DNA from: JABDGM01 sp046349975
GTDB taxonomy: Bacteria > Planctomycetota > Planctomycetia > Pirellulales > Lacipirellulaceae
Direction: 5' to 3'
Assembly (NCBI GenBank): GCA_046349975.1
Contig: JAXMBH010000008.1
Span: 124,001-188,000, forward strand
DNA: 64,000 nt
This document shows, piece by piece, positions 37,858 to 47,724 of this stretch. How positions within the stretch are numbered: the first letter of the stretch is position 1; each line of letters opens with the position of its first letter. Both the position numbers and the translations under genes were made by a program. The notes beneath the pieces were generated by a model. It was not told the origin of the DNA and made no database searches. It saw only the letters and a program-made list of their open reading frames with translations.

Positions 37858-39282
37858 ATGTGTACTCTTAGAAAGGGCGGAGTGTTCTTGGGGTTGGTCT
37901 TACTGTGCTGTGGTCGTGCTTCGGCTATTTCGGTGCCAATTGGTAACGCATCATTCGAGGCCACCGCCGTGCCGGCGACTGCGTCGAGCTTGCATATGGC
38001 GCGATGGACACTGAGCACCGCAAGTTCTGGAATTTCGCAGTTTTACACGCCAGCAACCGCGATATTTCCTAGTCAGGATGGCCCACAACTCGGGCGGATC
38101 GGCGTTAAGCAAGTGACGGGCACCTCACGAGGCACCCTTTATCAGGACGCGACGATTATTCAAGAGGGCACCTACAGCGTCACTGTGGCCGTAGCCCACG
38201 AACCCAACTATGACCCTACGACTGCGCCCTTTTCATTGAATTTCGAGTCATTTGGTTTTGGACTGACCAAAATTCTGCTGGCATCGCATGATCTGCCCGT
38301 GGGCACATTCAACAGCTCGAACCTGACTGACGTGACCACCACCGTGACCATCCCCGCCGGTCATCCAGCGATCGGACAATTTCTTCGCGTCGTCTTAAAT
38401 ACACAGGGATCGGATCCCGGCGTAAACACCGCCGATCCAAAAGCGTTGTATAACGTCGATAACGTGCGACTCAACTATACGCCGACTGGCGGAATTACTA
38501 CTGCTGTACCGATGTGGCAGTCGTCATTCGAAGCTGAATCATGGACGAATACAACTTCAGGAAATGCAAGCGCAGGGTACTATCGGCCTACGACACCCAT
38601 CTCTGGCCAAACAGGAAGTCAGGTCGGTTTTGTTACGGGGCGAAATTTTTCGAATTCACTCGGCGCACTATTTCAGGACATTGCACAACCAATTGCCGCC
38701 GGGACCTACACCTGGACGGTGTCCGCAGCAGTTGAGCCAGGTTTCGACCCTACAACCATTCCGCTCAAGCTCAATTTCGAGGCTTATGGGACTAGCTTGC
38801 CAAAAGTATTGCTAGCCTCAAATCCAATCTCCGTTGGGACGCTCAACAGTTCAGGTTTTATTGACATAACCGGTACCGTGACAATCCCCGAGGGCGCGCC
38901 CGCCATTGGCAATACATTGAGGTTGGTCGCGCTCGCTGAAGGGATGGAACCGGGCACAAATGGGCGTGGAACGTACTTGCTCGACAACATGCGGCTGGAT
39001 TTCGCCGGTGCTGCTCTTCTCGGTGACTACAACAGCAATGGCGCTGTCGATGCGGCAGACTACGTTATTTGGCGCAAGAACTTGGGCGGCACCTCACTGC
39101 CCAATGAGGGCGCGAGTACAGGAGTAGTCGACCAACTCGACTACGACTTCTGGAGAGCGCACTTTGGCAACACCGCCGGATCTGGTACGGCGCTTGGGGC
39201 GGGCGCCGTGCCGGAACCGGCTGGTTTCGCAACGGTGATTACTATTCTGGCGTTCATTGTTCCTGGCCTACGACGCCGGTAG
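37858..39282 (+). CDS. Secreted tandem-domain protein with dockerin-like repeat and PEP-CTERM tail
   Basis: 474 residues with a signal peptide. The body is two copies of one beta domain, about residues 25-205 and 215-385. Both hold matching blocks such as VGTFNSSNLTDVTTTVTIPA and VGTLNSSGFIDITGTVTIPE, and SVTVAVAHEPNYDPTTAP and WTVSAAVEPGFDPTTIP. A dockerin-like repeat (GDYNSNGAVDAADYVIWRKN, VDQLDYDFWRAHFGN) and PEP-CTERM (VPEP ... LRRR) follow. The domain is probably carbohydrate-binding; this is inferred only from layout. GGAGGG precedes the ATG. Confidence 0.82.
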   Translation: MCTLRKGGVFLGLVLLCCGRASAISVPIGNASFEATAVPATASSLHMARWTLSTASSGISQFYTPATAIFPSQDGPQLGRIGVKQVTGTSRGTLYQDATIIQEGTYSVTVAVAHEPNYDPTTAPFSLNFESFGFGLTKILLASHDLPVGTFNSSNLTDVTTTVTIPAGHPAIGQFLRVVLNTQGSDPGVNTADPKALYNVDNVRLNYTPTGGITTAVPMWQSSFEAESWTNTTSGNASAGYYRPTTPISGQTGSQVGFVTGRNFSNSLGALFQDIAQPIAAGTYTWTVSAAVEPGFDPTTIPLKLNFEAYGTSLPKVLLASNPISVGTLNSSGFIDITGTVTIPEGAPAIGNTLRLVALAEGMEPGTNGRGTYLLDNMRLDFAGAALLGDYNSNGAVDAADYVIWRKNLGGTSLPNEGASTGVVDQLDYDFWRAHFGNTAGSGTALGAGAVPEPAGFATVITILAFIVPGLRRR

Positions 39283-39335
39283 TGAAATCGATCGTTGCAA
39301 GGGGATCAGAACATCTGGTGGCGATTAAATAAGGG

Positions 39336-40298
39336 ATGACTTCGGTGACTACTAAGCGTACGGTAGCTGGCGGCTTCACGCTCGTGGAGTTGCTGGTTGT
39401 CATAGCGATTATAGGAATTCTAGTCGCTTTGCTTTTGCCTGCGATCCAAGCCGCCCGCGAGGCCGCGCGCAGATCGCAGTGCACCAATAATCTTAAACAG
39501 CTCGGCTTGGGACTGCTGAACTACGAGTCGGCCAAGAAGCATTTTCCGATCGGTTCACAAGCCGACGATGAGAAAGGCCGAAAGATCGTTCATCAATGGA
39601 CAATCTATCTTCTGCCTTACTTGGAACTCAACTCGATTTACGATCAATACGATTGGACGCGAGGCGATCGTGGAAGTGGATTCCAAACTACTAACGGCCC
39701 GCTCTTCAAGCTGCCGATCAACACCTATCAGTGCCCGACGGATACTCATGGCTTCGTCGCCAACTGGGGATGGTCGCATTCAAATTATGTCGGGTGTTTC
39801 GCCGCTGATGGCTCGTGGGTTGAGCCCAATGCTTGGTCGGCCGATACACTCACCGCAAGCGACTTCTATAATCCCGCTGCCAAGTCGAAGAAGCTCGCGA
39901 TCTTCAATTTCAACTTATCGCGCACTTCACGTAAGGTCGTGGACGGCCTGTCGAACACGTTTGCTTTCTCCGAAGTCATCTCGTCAGTTGATAATGAGCT
40001 GGAATTTCGCGGCTGTTGGCCTGTGGATCATGGCGTGGCCTACACGCACCGTCTCGGTCCCAATTCAACATTGCCCGACCTAGACGCATATGGCTGCGGA
40101 ACGACGAAGCGACCAGAAGCACCGTGTACCAAGTCGCCCACGTTTGGAACTGCGTACTGGGCGGCGCGCAGTTATCACACGGGCGGAGTGAACGGCGCAC
40201 GCATCGATGGCTCCGTTCACTTCGTTGACAGCTCGATCGATACCATCGTGTGGCAATCGATGGGCAGTATAAATGGCAGCGAGAGCCTTACGCAATGA
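39336..40298 (+). CDS. DUF1559 protein with prepilin-type N-terminus
   Basis: 320 residues. The leader is followed by GFTLVELLVVIAIIGILVAL and AIQAAREAARRSQCTNNLKQ. The C-terminal H-x-G block reads SYHTGGVNGARIDGSVHFVD. It follows the tandem-domain dockerin-like protein by 53 bases and its stop overlaps the next start (ATGA), suggesting one operon. Confidence 0.93.
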   Translation: MTSVTTKRTVAGGFTLVELLVVIAIIGILVALLLPAIQAAREAARRSQCTNNLKQLGLGLLNYESAKKHFPIGSQADDEKGRKIVHQWTIYLLPYLELNSIYDQYDWTRGDRGSGFQTTNGPLFKLPINTYQCPTDTHGFVANWGWSHSNYVGCFAADGSWVEPNAWSADTLTASDFYNPAAKSKKLAIFNFNLSRTSRKVVDGLSNTFAFSEVISSVDNELEFRGCWPVDHGVAYTHRLGPNSTLPDLDAYGCGTTKRPEAPCTKSPTFGTAYWAARSYHTGGVNGARIDGSVHFVDSSIDTIVWQSMGSINGSESLTQ

Positions 40299-40747
40299 TC
40301 TTGGACGTTGTATCTAATCACCGGTTTTGGTGCGTCGTTGCGGTCATGGTGATCTTGCCGAGCGGAGGTTGCCACCAGGCATTAACTCAGCAGGTCGAGG
40401 GAGAGATCACGCTGGACGGTGTGCCTCTTAAAGCTGGGCTCATCCAGTTTATCCCAATCGAGGGAACAAATGGACCGACTGCCGGCGCGACAATCGAAGA
40501 CGGCCGTTATGTCGTGCAGCCGGTCGAGCAAGGCCTGCGAACAAACGGCGTGTACTCTGTGGCGATCACCTCGATGGTTGAGAGCGATCAAATGGTGGCT
40601 GACCCAAATGCTCCAGGCGGCAAACGGCGACTGATCGCCAACACGATTCCGGCCAAGTACAACACGGCAACTTCGCTTCGCGTCACTGTATCGTCACGAG
40701 CGAATGACAATCGTCATGACTTCAAACTCGAATCAAAACTCCCCTGA
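40295..40747 (+). CDS. Small lipoprotein with carboxypeptidase-regulatory-like fold
   Basis: 150 residues, starting at the ATGA overlap with the DUF1559 gene. A signal segment ends in a lipobox-like PSGGC. The rest resembles the short planctomycete transthyretin-like lipoproteins: VEGEITLDGVPLKAGLIQFI, then GTNGPTAGATIEDGRYVV and ANTIPAKYNTATSLRVTVS. Such proteins are very often encoded directly after DUF1559 proteins. Function unknown. Confidence 0.82.
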   Translation: MILDVVSNHRFWCVVAVMVILPSGGCHQALTQQVEGEITLDGVPLKAGLIQFIPIEGTNGPTAGATIEDGRYVVQPVEQGLRTNGVYSVAITSMVESDQMVADPNAPGGKRRLIANTIPAKYNTATSLRVTVSSRANDNRHDFKLESKLP

Positions 40748-42995
40748 GCGCCGTCTGTCGACTGCGAATCATGGACGAGCGCACATCACCGGTCACTGCT
40801 TGTCTGGATTCGTGTCCTGCTTGTTGCTGCTTGGCAATGCTTCCCAGACAATCGCGGATCCTCAGCGACCTGTTCTCGAGCGGTGTGGCGAATGTTCGAT
40901 ATTGCTAGGCGGGCATCTTGAAAGCCGCATTAACGCAGTCGTTGAAAATTGGCTGCTCAAGGCGCCGGATGCGAACCCTGCAATGTTAGAGATGTTCGCA
41001 GACCGGGATCGCGAGCCATATCGCGACTTGTTACCGTGGTCGGGCGAGTTCGCGGGCAAATACCTTACATCGGCCACGGAAGTGCTGCGTCTATCGCGCG
41101 ACGCCAGGCTAAAGCAGAGGCTAGCTCGTTTTGTGAGCGATTTGATTTCCAAGCAAGACGTCGATGGATACCTGGGGCCATTTCCGCGCGCGTATCGGTT
41201 TACCGGAAAGGCCCCCAACATTGCCCCGAGGAAGAACACTTGGGACGCCTGGGGGCATTACCACGCAATGCTGGGGCTGATTCTCTATCATCAGGAATCA
41301 CACGACCCGGCAGCCCTGGAATGCGCACGCAGGATTGGCGACATGCTTTGCCGTGAGTTCGCCGACTCGCATCGCGCAGTGTCAACTACCGGCTCGCCAG
41401 AGATGAATCAGGCCATCGTGCATTCTCTGGCGTTGTTGCACAAATGCACACGCGAGGATCGATACCTCGAACTGGCGCAAGCTATCGTCCGCGATTTTCA
41501 AAGCCCAAGTGCGGGCGATTATCTGCGCGCGGGATTGAATGGAACGCCGTTCTTCCAAACGCGGCGTCCGCGTTGGGAAAGCCTCCATGCCGTCCAGGGT
41601 CTTGCCGAGCTGTACTGGATCACGGGCAATGACGACTACCGTCGCGCTTTCGAACATCTCTGGTGGAGCATCGTTCAGTATGATCGTCACAACAATGGTG
41701 GTTTTTCTTCGGGAGAGCGAGCGCAAGGGAATCCGTACGATCCTCGTCCCATAGAAACGTGTTGCACGATTGCTTGGACGGCCATGACGATCGACATGCT
41801 TCGGCTTACCGGAAACCCTGTCGTCGCTGATGAGCTCGAACTTTCGACCTTGAATCAGATTGTCGGCTTACACGCGCCAGATTGCAGCTGGTCGACGTAC
41901 AACACGCCGATGGATGGCGAGCGCATTCCCAGCACGGTTGAAATCGCCTTTCAGATTCGGCCCGGTAGCGAGCAGTTGAATTGTTGTAGTGTGAATGCTG
42001 CGCGCGGATTTGGCATGATCAGTGACTGGGCCGTCATGCGATCGGCCGACGGCCTGGCCATCAATTGGTATGGGCCATCGGAGTTCGCAACCGTGGTCAA
42101 CAACGTGCGGGTGTCACTCCAGCAGCGCACCGGCTATCCGTTCGATGGGCATATCAGCCTGATCGTGACCCCGGCGAGTGAAACCCGTTTTACGTTGAAA
42201 CTGCGCATCCCGCATTGGTCGTGGTCGACAAAAGCCACGGTCAATGGCGAGCCGGTGCAAGCTGTGGCAGGTAACTACCTCGCCATCGACCGTGCCTGGA
42301 AGGCCGGAGATGAGATCGTGCTCGACCTGGATATGCGAATTCGCGGCTGGGTCGGAGAACGAGAATGCGAGGGAAAACTGTCACTCTATCGCGGTCCGCT
42401 CCTGCTAGCCTTTGAGCATGGCCCCGGCCCGCAGATCTCATACTCGGAGCAGTGGAAAAAGTTCGGCAACAATATGGCAACAGAGTCCACAAAGGCCGTG
42501 GTTGATTTCTGGTTCGAGGGAACCGCGATTGAATGGCATGGAGCGTACTTCGATGATGCCGGCAAAGCCTGCATTTCGATCGACGGTGAGGACGTCGCAG
42601 TGGTCGATCAGTACGGAACAAAACGTGGCAAACCATTCGTTTGGAAACATGATTCGCTCGCGCCCGGAAAGCACCGATTGCGTCTCGAAGTGCTCGGAGA
42701 GAAATCCGCAGCATCGAAGGGAGCATGGGTCAACGTCGATCATTTCGAAACTGACGTTCAACTGCCACAATTAAGCGCAGCGACAGTCTCGGATCCTGTC
42801 GAGGTGCGCAGCGATCCTTCCGGGCGTCTTACGATCGTCGTTAACGCTTTGGGCCACGAGAACGTAGAACTGCACGACTTCGGCACCGTTGGGGCAAACA
42901 GTCGCCGCTACTCATCTTGGCTACCGGTTAAGAATGTGGCTGCGATCGAATTTAGCCGCCAGAACCCGACTCGATCTGCACCATTAAATCGCTGA
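40704..42995 (+). CDS. GH127-type beta-L-arabinofuranosidase (DUF1680)
   Basis: 763 residues; an ATG at 40716 is an alternative start. Both overlap the preceding lipoprotein gene. A signal-like segment precedes the catalytic barrel. Zinc and nucleophile residues of characterised GH127 enzymes are recognisable: Glu351/Cys353 in IETCC, Cys427/Cys428 in LNCCSVNAARG, and a probable acid/base Glu338 in SSGERAQ. The barrel also has KNTWDAWGHYHAMLGLILY. C-terminal beta domains follow. It should release L-arabinose from beta-arabinofuranosides. The downstream ABC transporter follows after 16 bases, so uptake is linked. Confidence 0.87.
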   Translation: MTIVMTSNSNQNSPERRLSTANHGRAHITGHCLSGFVSCLLLLGNASQTIADPQRPVLERCGECSILLGGHLESRINAVVENWLLKAPDANPAMLEMFADRDREPYRDLLPWSGEFAGKYLTSATEVLRLSRDARLKQRLARFVSDLISKQDVDGYLGPFPRAYRFTGKAPNIAPRKNTWDAWGHYHAMLGLILYHQESHDPAALECARRIGDMLCREFADSHRAVSTTGSPEMNQAIVHSLALLHKCTREDRYLELAQAIVRDFQSPSAGDYLRAGLNGTPFFQTRRPRWESLHAVQGLAELYWITGNDDYRRAFEHLWWSIVQYDRHNNGGFSSGERAQGNPYDPRPIETCCTIAWTAMTIDMLRLTGNPVVADELELSTLNQIVGLHAPDCSWSTYNTPMDGERIPSTVEIAFQIRPGSEQLNCCSVNAARGFGMISDWAVMRSADGLAINWYGPSEFATVVNNVRVSLQQRTGYPFDGHISLIVTPASETRFTLKLRIPHWSWSTKATVNGEPVQAVAGNYLAIDRAWKAGDEIVLDLDMRIRGWVGERECEGKLSLYRGPLLLAFEHGPGPQISYSEQWKKFGNNMATESTKAVVDFWFEGTAIEWHGAYFDDAGKACISIDGEDVAVVDQYGTKRGKPFVWKHDSLAPGKHRLRLEVLGEKSAASKGAWVNVDHFETDVQLPQLSAATVSDPVEVRSDPSGRLTIVVNALGHENVELHDFGTVGANSRRYSSWLPVKNVAAIEFSRQNPTRSAPLNR

Positions 42996-43011
42996 GTCCT
43001 GATAGTAGGCG

Positions 43012-45612
43012 ATGGAATTATTCCAGATGGCGCACGTTGATCCAAATCTAGCATTTTCTGCAGTCGGTGTGAGCGTGCCGGTCGCCGCCACGACTGAACC
43101 GGTCGTCACGGTGCGTGGCCTTTCCAAGACATTCGGCGGCGTACATGCACTCAAGGGAGTCGATCTCGATTTCTTCCCGGGCGAGATTCATGCGCTCTGC
43201 GGCGAAAACGGTGCTGGAAAATCGACACTGATCAAAATTCTCGCCGGCCTTCTCCCGCCAGACCATGGCCAGATAACGATCACACGCGGAAACTGCAGCT
43301 GTTCCAGCGACGCTGTACGTGAAACTGATGTGGCTGCCGTCTTTCAAGAGTCTGTATCTTGCGACGATTTGACGATTGCCGAAAATGTCTTCGTCGGCCG
43401 AGAATTGAAATGGTGCCAGGGCCTACTGTTAGATCGATCGGCAATGCGGCGTCAAGCAGCAGAGCTGGTTTCCCAGCTTGGAGAGTCCGTCTCACCAAAC
43501 GTTGTCTTGACTGATTGTTCACTAGCGCAACGTCAGATTGTGGGAATCGCACGCGCTCTTTCAAAGCGCTGCCGGCTTTTGATTCTGGACGAACCTACTG
43601 CCTCCCTGTCGAGCCGGGAAACTGAGATCCTCTTCCGTCGGATGCGCCGCCTGAAGAGCAGCGGTACGAGCATCATCTACGTTAGCCATCGAATGGAGGA
43701 GGTGCTTGCGCTATCCGACCGAGTATCCGTGCTGCGTGATGGAATGCTGATCGCAACGCGAGAGACTATGGGACTAAGCGAATCGCAACTTATCGATCTG
43801 ATGGTAGGTCGGCGAATCGCGCCATTTAGACGAATGCAGCCGCTTCATTCGACGAGCGCGAGCCGCACGGCCCTAAGCATTCGTGGCCTGACGTCCGAAC
43901 AAGTGTTCGCCGATGTTTCGTTCGATGTGCGGTCGGGCGAGATTGTCGGTTTAGCGGGGCTGGTGGGTGCTGGACGCTCGGAACTCGCGTCGGCAATCTT
44001 CGGAATCACCCACTACGATTCCGGTTCAATCACGGTCGACGGAACTCTCTTACGGCCAGGAAGTGTGCGAGAAAGCATCCAGCATCGCATCGCCCTCGTG
44101 CCCGAAGATCGTCAGAAACAGGGACTAATCCTGCCGATGTCGATTGCCCACAATCTGACACTGGCGATACTCCACACTTTGGCTAGATTCGGTCTGTTGA
44201 CGCGCTCTGTCGAATCCAACTGCATCTTAGAAAAGCAGCGAGAGCTCGATATTCGCATGAATAATCCCCGACTCGCAGTATCAGCGCTCTCTGGTGGCAA
44301 TCAACAAAAGGTAGTTCTTGGAAAATGGCTAAGTGCCAATCCATCCGTACTAATTCTCGACGAACCGACGCGTGGCGTCGACGTGGGCGCGAAGGATGAA
44401 ATTCATCGCCAGATTTGCGAATTGACCGATCGCGGTGTCGCCACGTTATTGATTTCCTCTGATCTGCCGGAGCTTCTCCAGTTGAGCGACCGCGTACTCG
44501 TGATGCGGGAAGGAAGCATTTCTGGGGAGCTTTTGCGTGACGAGGCAACCGAGCAAGCAGTGCTTCAGCTCGCGTTGCCAGTCACCAGCGCGGCATCGCA
44601 AGTGAGCGTCAAGTCGAGCCTGGCGTCATCGCTCTCGAAGCGTGGTTCGAATTGGTCCCGCGATTTTTCCCAAAAGCGGCAATTCTGGCTAGCAGGCCTA
44701 ATTCTGCTGCTCCTGGTGGTGCTCGCGTCGACGACCACGGGGTTTCTCGCGCCCGGCAATTTGCTGGATATTGCTCAAGACGCTGCACCGGTCGCGATCA
44801 TCGCTTGCATGATGACACTTGTTATCGCGACGGGCGAAATCGATGTATCGGTCGGTTCCATTGTCGGTATCGCCGCGGCAGTCTTAGGCTTCATGTGTTA
44901 CGGTGACGCGCCCCTTTTTCCCGTAGTCGTCGGTGTCTCCGCTGCGACGTTGGCGGGGCTCGCTCTTGGCGCGCTCAATGGGCTTCTCATCGCGTACGGG
45001 CGAATTCCATCGATTGTCGTCACGTTGGGCATGCTCACGTTTTTGCGCGGGACCACAAAGCTCGTCATGGGCGGAAGCAGCATCTACGGCCGCCCAGAAT
45101 CATTGCGAAAATTCGCGACCGGCGCCGTGGTCGGAATTCCAACTAGTTTGCTATTGGCCGGGGGCGTCGCCATTTTCGCCTATGCGATCACACGCTGGAC
45201 GCCTTTTGGCTTGCGAATCTTTGCGATTGGCAGCAATCAACAGGCGGCGCCTTATTTGAGCATTTCACCCCGTCCAGTGAAGTTTTGGACGTTCACTCTC
45301 CTGGGGCTTGCCGCGGGCCTCGCCGCGGTCATACTGGCTCCACGCAATTCGCTGATTCAACCCAATATTGGCGAGGGCCTCGAGTTGCTCGTGATCACGT
45401 GCGTCGTCGTTGGCGGCACTTCGATTCGTGGTGGTTCCGGCTCGATTTCAGGAACTCTACTGGCAGTTGTCTTGCTGGCGATGATTCCAACGATGCTCAC
45501 GTTTGTCGGCGCGCCCGCTGAATGGCGATTGGCAATCGAGGGCGCTATCATTCTTTCTGCCGTGCTGGTTGATGGTCACCACCGCCTGCACCGTGGTTTT
45601 GAGAAAGGATGA
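43012..45612 (+). CDS. Sugar ABC transporter fusion: two ATPase cassettes plus permease
   Basis: 866 residues joining proteins that are normally separate. Residues about 30-520 are a double ABC protein: first Walker A GENGAGKST (64-72) and LLILDEPTASLS, second degenerate P-loop GLVGAGRSEL, LSGGNQQKVVLGKWL and LILDEPTRGVDVG. The first signature is weak (CSLAQRQ). From about 555 on it is an RbsC/RhaP-like permease (MMTLVIATGEIDVSVGSIVG, LLVITCVVVGGTSIRGGSGS). A second permease overlaps its stop (ATGA) and a binding protein follows. Pentose or deoxysugar uptake is inferred. Confidence 0.9.
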   Translation: MELFQMAHVDPNLAFSAVGVSVPVAATTEPVVTVRGLSKTFGGVHALKGVDLDFFPGEIHALCGENGAGKSTLIKILAGLLPPDHGQITITRGNCSCSSDAVRETDVAAVFQESVSCDDLTIAENVFVGRELKWCQGLLLDRSAMRRQAAELVSQLGESVSPNVVLTDCSLAQRQIVGIARALSKRCRLLILDEPTASLSSRETEILFRRMRRLKSSGTSIIYVSHRMEEVLALSDRVSVLRDGMLIATRETMGLSESQLIDLMVGRRIAPFRRMQPLHSTSASRTALSIRGLTSEQVFADVSFDVRSGEIVGLAGLVGAGRSELASAIFGITHYDSGSITVDGTLLRPGSVRESIQHRIALVPEDRQKQGLILPMSIAHNLTLAILHTLARFGLLTRSVESNCILEKQRELDIRMNNPRLAVSALSGGNQQKVVLGKWLSANPSVLILDEPTRGVDVGAKDEIHRQICELTDRGVATLLISSDLPELLQLSDRVLVMREGSISGELLRDEATEQAVLQLALPVTSAASQVSVKSSLASSLSKRGSNWSRDFSQKRQFWLAGLILLLLVVLASTTTGFLAPGNLLDIAQDAAPVAIIACMMTLVIATGEIDVSVGSIVGIAAAVLGFMCYGDAPLFPVVVGVSAATLAGLALGALNGLLIAYGRIPSIVVTLGMLTFLRGTTKLVMGGSSIYGRPESLRKFATGAVVGIPTSLLLAGGVAIFAYAITRWTPFGLRIFAIGSNQQAAPYLSISPRPVKFWTFTLLGLAAGLAAVILAPRNSLIQPNIGEGLELLVITCVVVGGTSIRGGSGSISGTLLAVVLLAMIPTMLTFVGAPAEWRLAIEGAIILSAVLVDGHHRLHRGFEKG

Positions 45613-46595
45613 TCATGACTGACTTGGCTACTAACGTCCGCACTTCCGCGTCGCCGCCCTTTGCTTACTGGCACGAAGTGGCACTCGTCGGCATTTGGCT
45701 ATCGCTCGCGATATTGGCAACTGCGGTCGAGCCTGTTTTCATGCAACCTGCAACGCAAATCGATATGGCCGGCGATCTGTGGAGCAAGGCGCTGCTCGCG
45801 TTGCCGATGATGATGATCATTATCACGGCTGGCATCGATTTATCGGTCGGCGCCATCGTCGCGCTCGCCGCCGTCGTACTTGGAATGGCACTTGAGGCGG
45901 GTATCTCGAGAACAATCGCGATTGTCGCAACGCTTTTTGTCGGTACTACGGCCGGATTCATGAATGGTTGGTTCATCGCACGTTGGCGACTGCATGCGCT
46001 CATTGCGACACTTGCAGGGATGGCCATTTACCGTGGACTTGCCCTGGTTCTCACCAAGGGGCGAACTATACAAGTTGATGCGGCGGCGCTCGGCCTGCGC
46101 GAAGACTCTTCGCTGCTGGGGCTGCCTGCCCCGATGGTCCTGTTTCTTCTAATGAGCGTCTTGATCGCGATTTTCTTGCATCGCACCGCGTATGGACGCT
46201 TTCTTTATGCAATTGGCCTCAACCCCATCGCCGCCCGCTACTCGGGCGTTCCAACGACACGAATTCAGTGGGGTTTGTATACGTTTTCGGGATTTGTGGC
46301 GTCGCTCTCCGCCGTCTTCATGGCCGCGAGATACGGCCAGGTAAAAGCCGACTTCGGCACTGGGTTGGAATTGGAGGTGATTACCGCCGTCGTACTTGGG
46401 GGCGTAAGCATCTTCGGTGGGCGAGGGAATGTAATCGGCGTATTGCTCGGCCTAGTGATAATCCACCTTTGCAGCAAGTTTATGTCGTGGCATTTCCACA
46501 TGAGCGAACTGACTTCACTCGTGATAGGTGCCATTCTGATTGGTTCGGTGCTCGTCAACTCGCTCATCGAGCAACTTCGCGGAAGTACCCGTTGA
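45609..46595 (+). CDS. Sugar ABC transporter permease
   Basis: 328 residues with multiple helices and the family motifs MMMIIITAGIDLSVGAIVAL and EVITAVVLGGVSIFGGRGNV. The start overlaps the fusion gene's stop. A second ATG at 45615 is possible. Together with the permease half of the fusion it would make a heterodimeric channel, as in the rhamnose-type RhaP/RhaQ pair. Confidence 0.9.
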   Translation: MIMTDLATNVRTSASPPFAYWHEVALVGIWLSLAILATAVEPVFMQPATQIDMAGDLWSKALLALPMMMIIITAGIDLSVGAIVALAAVVLGMALEAGISRTIAIVATLFVGTTAGFMNGWFIARWRLHALIATLAGMAIYRGLALVLTKGRTIQVDAAALGLREDSSLLGLPAPMVLFLLMSVLIAIFLHRTAYGRFLYAIGLNPIAARYSGVPTTRIQWGLYTFSGFVASLSAVFMAARYGQVKADFGTGLELEVITAVVLGGVSIFGGRGNVIGVLLGLVIIHLCSKFMSWHFHMSELTSLVIGAILIGSVLVNSLIEQLRGSTR

Positions 46596-46616
46596 TAAAG
46601 TCACAGGGAATACTAC

Positions 46617-47678
46617 ATGTCAGTTTACGACTGTATACGACATCGTCGCCCGTTCATTAGCATCCGCTTGGCTTTGTGCGCGGTCGTGATGATTTGCCTG
46701 TTTCCCCTGGCAGGTTGCTCGCGTAACGGTTCAATCTCAAACTCTGGCGGCGACGGAAAGACGTCAACGAATGAACTCGTCATTGGGTTCTTACCGAAGA
46801 AGAAAGGCATTAGCTTCTTCAGTTCGTGTGCCGAGGGCGCGCGCGAGGCTGCCAAAGATCTGGGAAATATCAAGCTTGTCTACGACGGGCCTTTGGAATC
46901 GGACCCAACGAAAGCAGCTGAACTCGTGAACCAATGGGCTTTGCAGGGCTTCGACGTGATTGCGGTATCGGCCGACGACGCGCAGATCCTGGGCGATGCC
47001 ATGCGAAGAGCGCAGCAGCGCGGCGTAAAAGTGCTCTCCTGGGACGCCGATACGCCAGTGGATTCTCGTTCCTTTTTCGTGAATCAAGCGACACCTGAGC
47101 AAGTGGGCGTCGCGCTCGTTGATGTGCTGGCAAAAGATGTCGACTCGCAGGGGGAGATGGCCATCATCAGTTCGTCCCAAACATCGGCCAATCAGAACGC
47201 TTGGATCGAACATATGAAAAAGCGGCTGGTGCATTATCCGCAGATGAAACTCGTTGCCACCGAGTATCCAGGCGAAGACCAGGACCGCTGCCTGACCACG
47301 GCCCGCACGCTGTTGAAGGCCCATCCAGATCTGAAAGGTATTTGGGGAATCAGCACCATGGCATTTCCGGGGGCGGCCGAGGCGGTACGGCAAGCGGGCA
47401 AGTCAGGCAAAGTGAAAATAACGGGACTATCAACACCGAATCCAATGAAGAACTACGTTCATGATGGCACGGTGAACTCGGTTGTGCTGTGGGACACCAA
47501 AGACTTGGGTTATCTCACTGTTTACGCAGCCGAAGCCCTTGCAACGGGCAAGTTGAAGCTAGGCGACACGGTGCTTCATGCCGGGCGATTAGGCGGTCGC
47601 AAGATTGTTGGCGACAACGTGCTGTTGGGCGACATTCTCGTTTTCAACAAAGACAACATAGATAAGTACGACTTTTGA
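46617..47678 (+). CDS. Sugar ABC transporter substrate-binding lipoprotein
   Basis: 353 residues with a signal peptide and lipobox (PLAGC). The halves are in normal order: LVIGFLPKKKGISFFSSCAE first, then VKVLSWDADTPVDSRSFFV and EQVGVALVDVLAK, and finally GLSTPNPMKNYVHDGTVNSV. It resembles the rhamnose/autoinducer-2-type binding proteins (RhaS, LsrB). It closes the transporter operon and is a useful internal contrast to the permuted binding protein at 3.5 kb. Confidence 0.9.
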   Translation: MSVYDCIRHRRPFISIRLALCAVVMICLFPLAGCSRNGSISNSGGDGKTSTNELVIGFLPKKKGISFFSSCAEGAREAAKDLGNIKLVYDGPLESDPTKAAELVNQWALQGFDVIAVSADDAQILGDAMRRAQQRGVKVLSWDADTPVDSRSFFVNQATPEQVGVALVDVLAKDVDSQGEMAIISSSQTSANQNAWIEHMKKRLVHYPQMKLVATEYPGEDQDRCLTTARTLLKAHPDLKGIWGISTMAFPGAAEAVRQAGKSGKVKITGLSTPNPMKNYVHDGTVNSVVLWDTKDLGYLTVYAAEALATGKLKLGDTVLHAGRLGGRKIVGDNVLLGDILVFNKDNIDKYDF

Positions 47679-47724
47679 AGCTGTCGGCTACTTGTTCTCG
47701 CTCATATTTTCAGAAAGCCATTCC

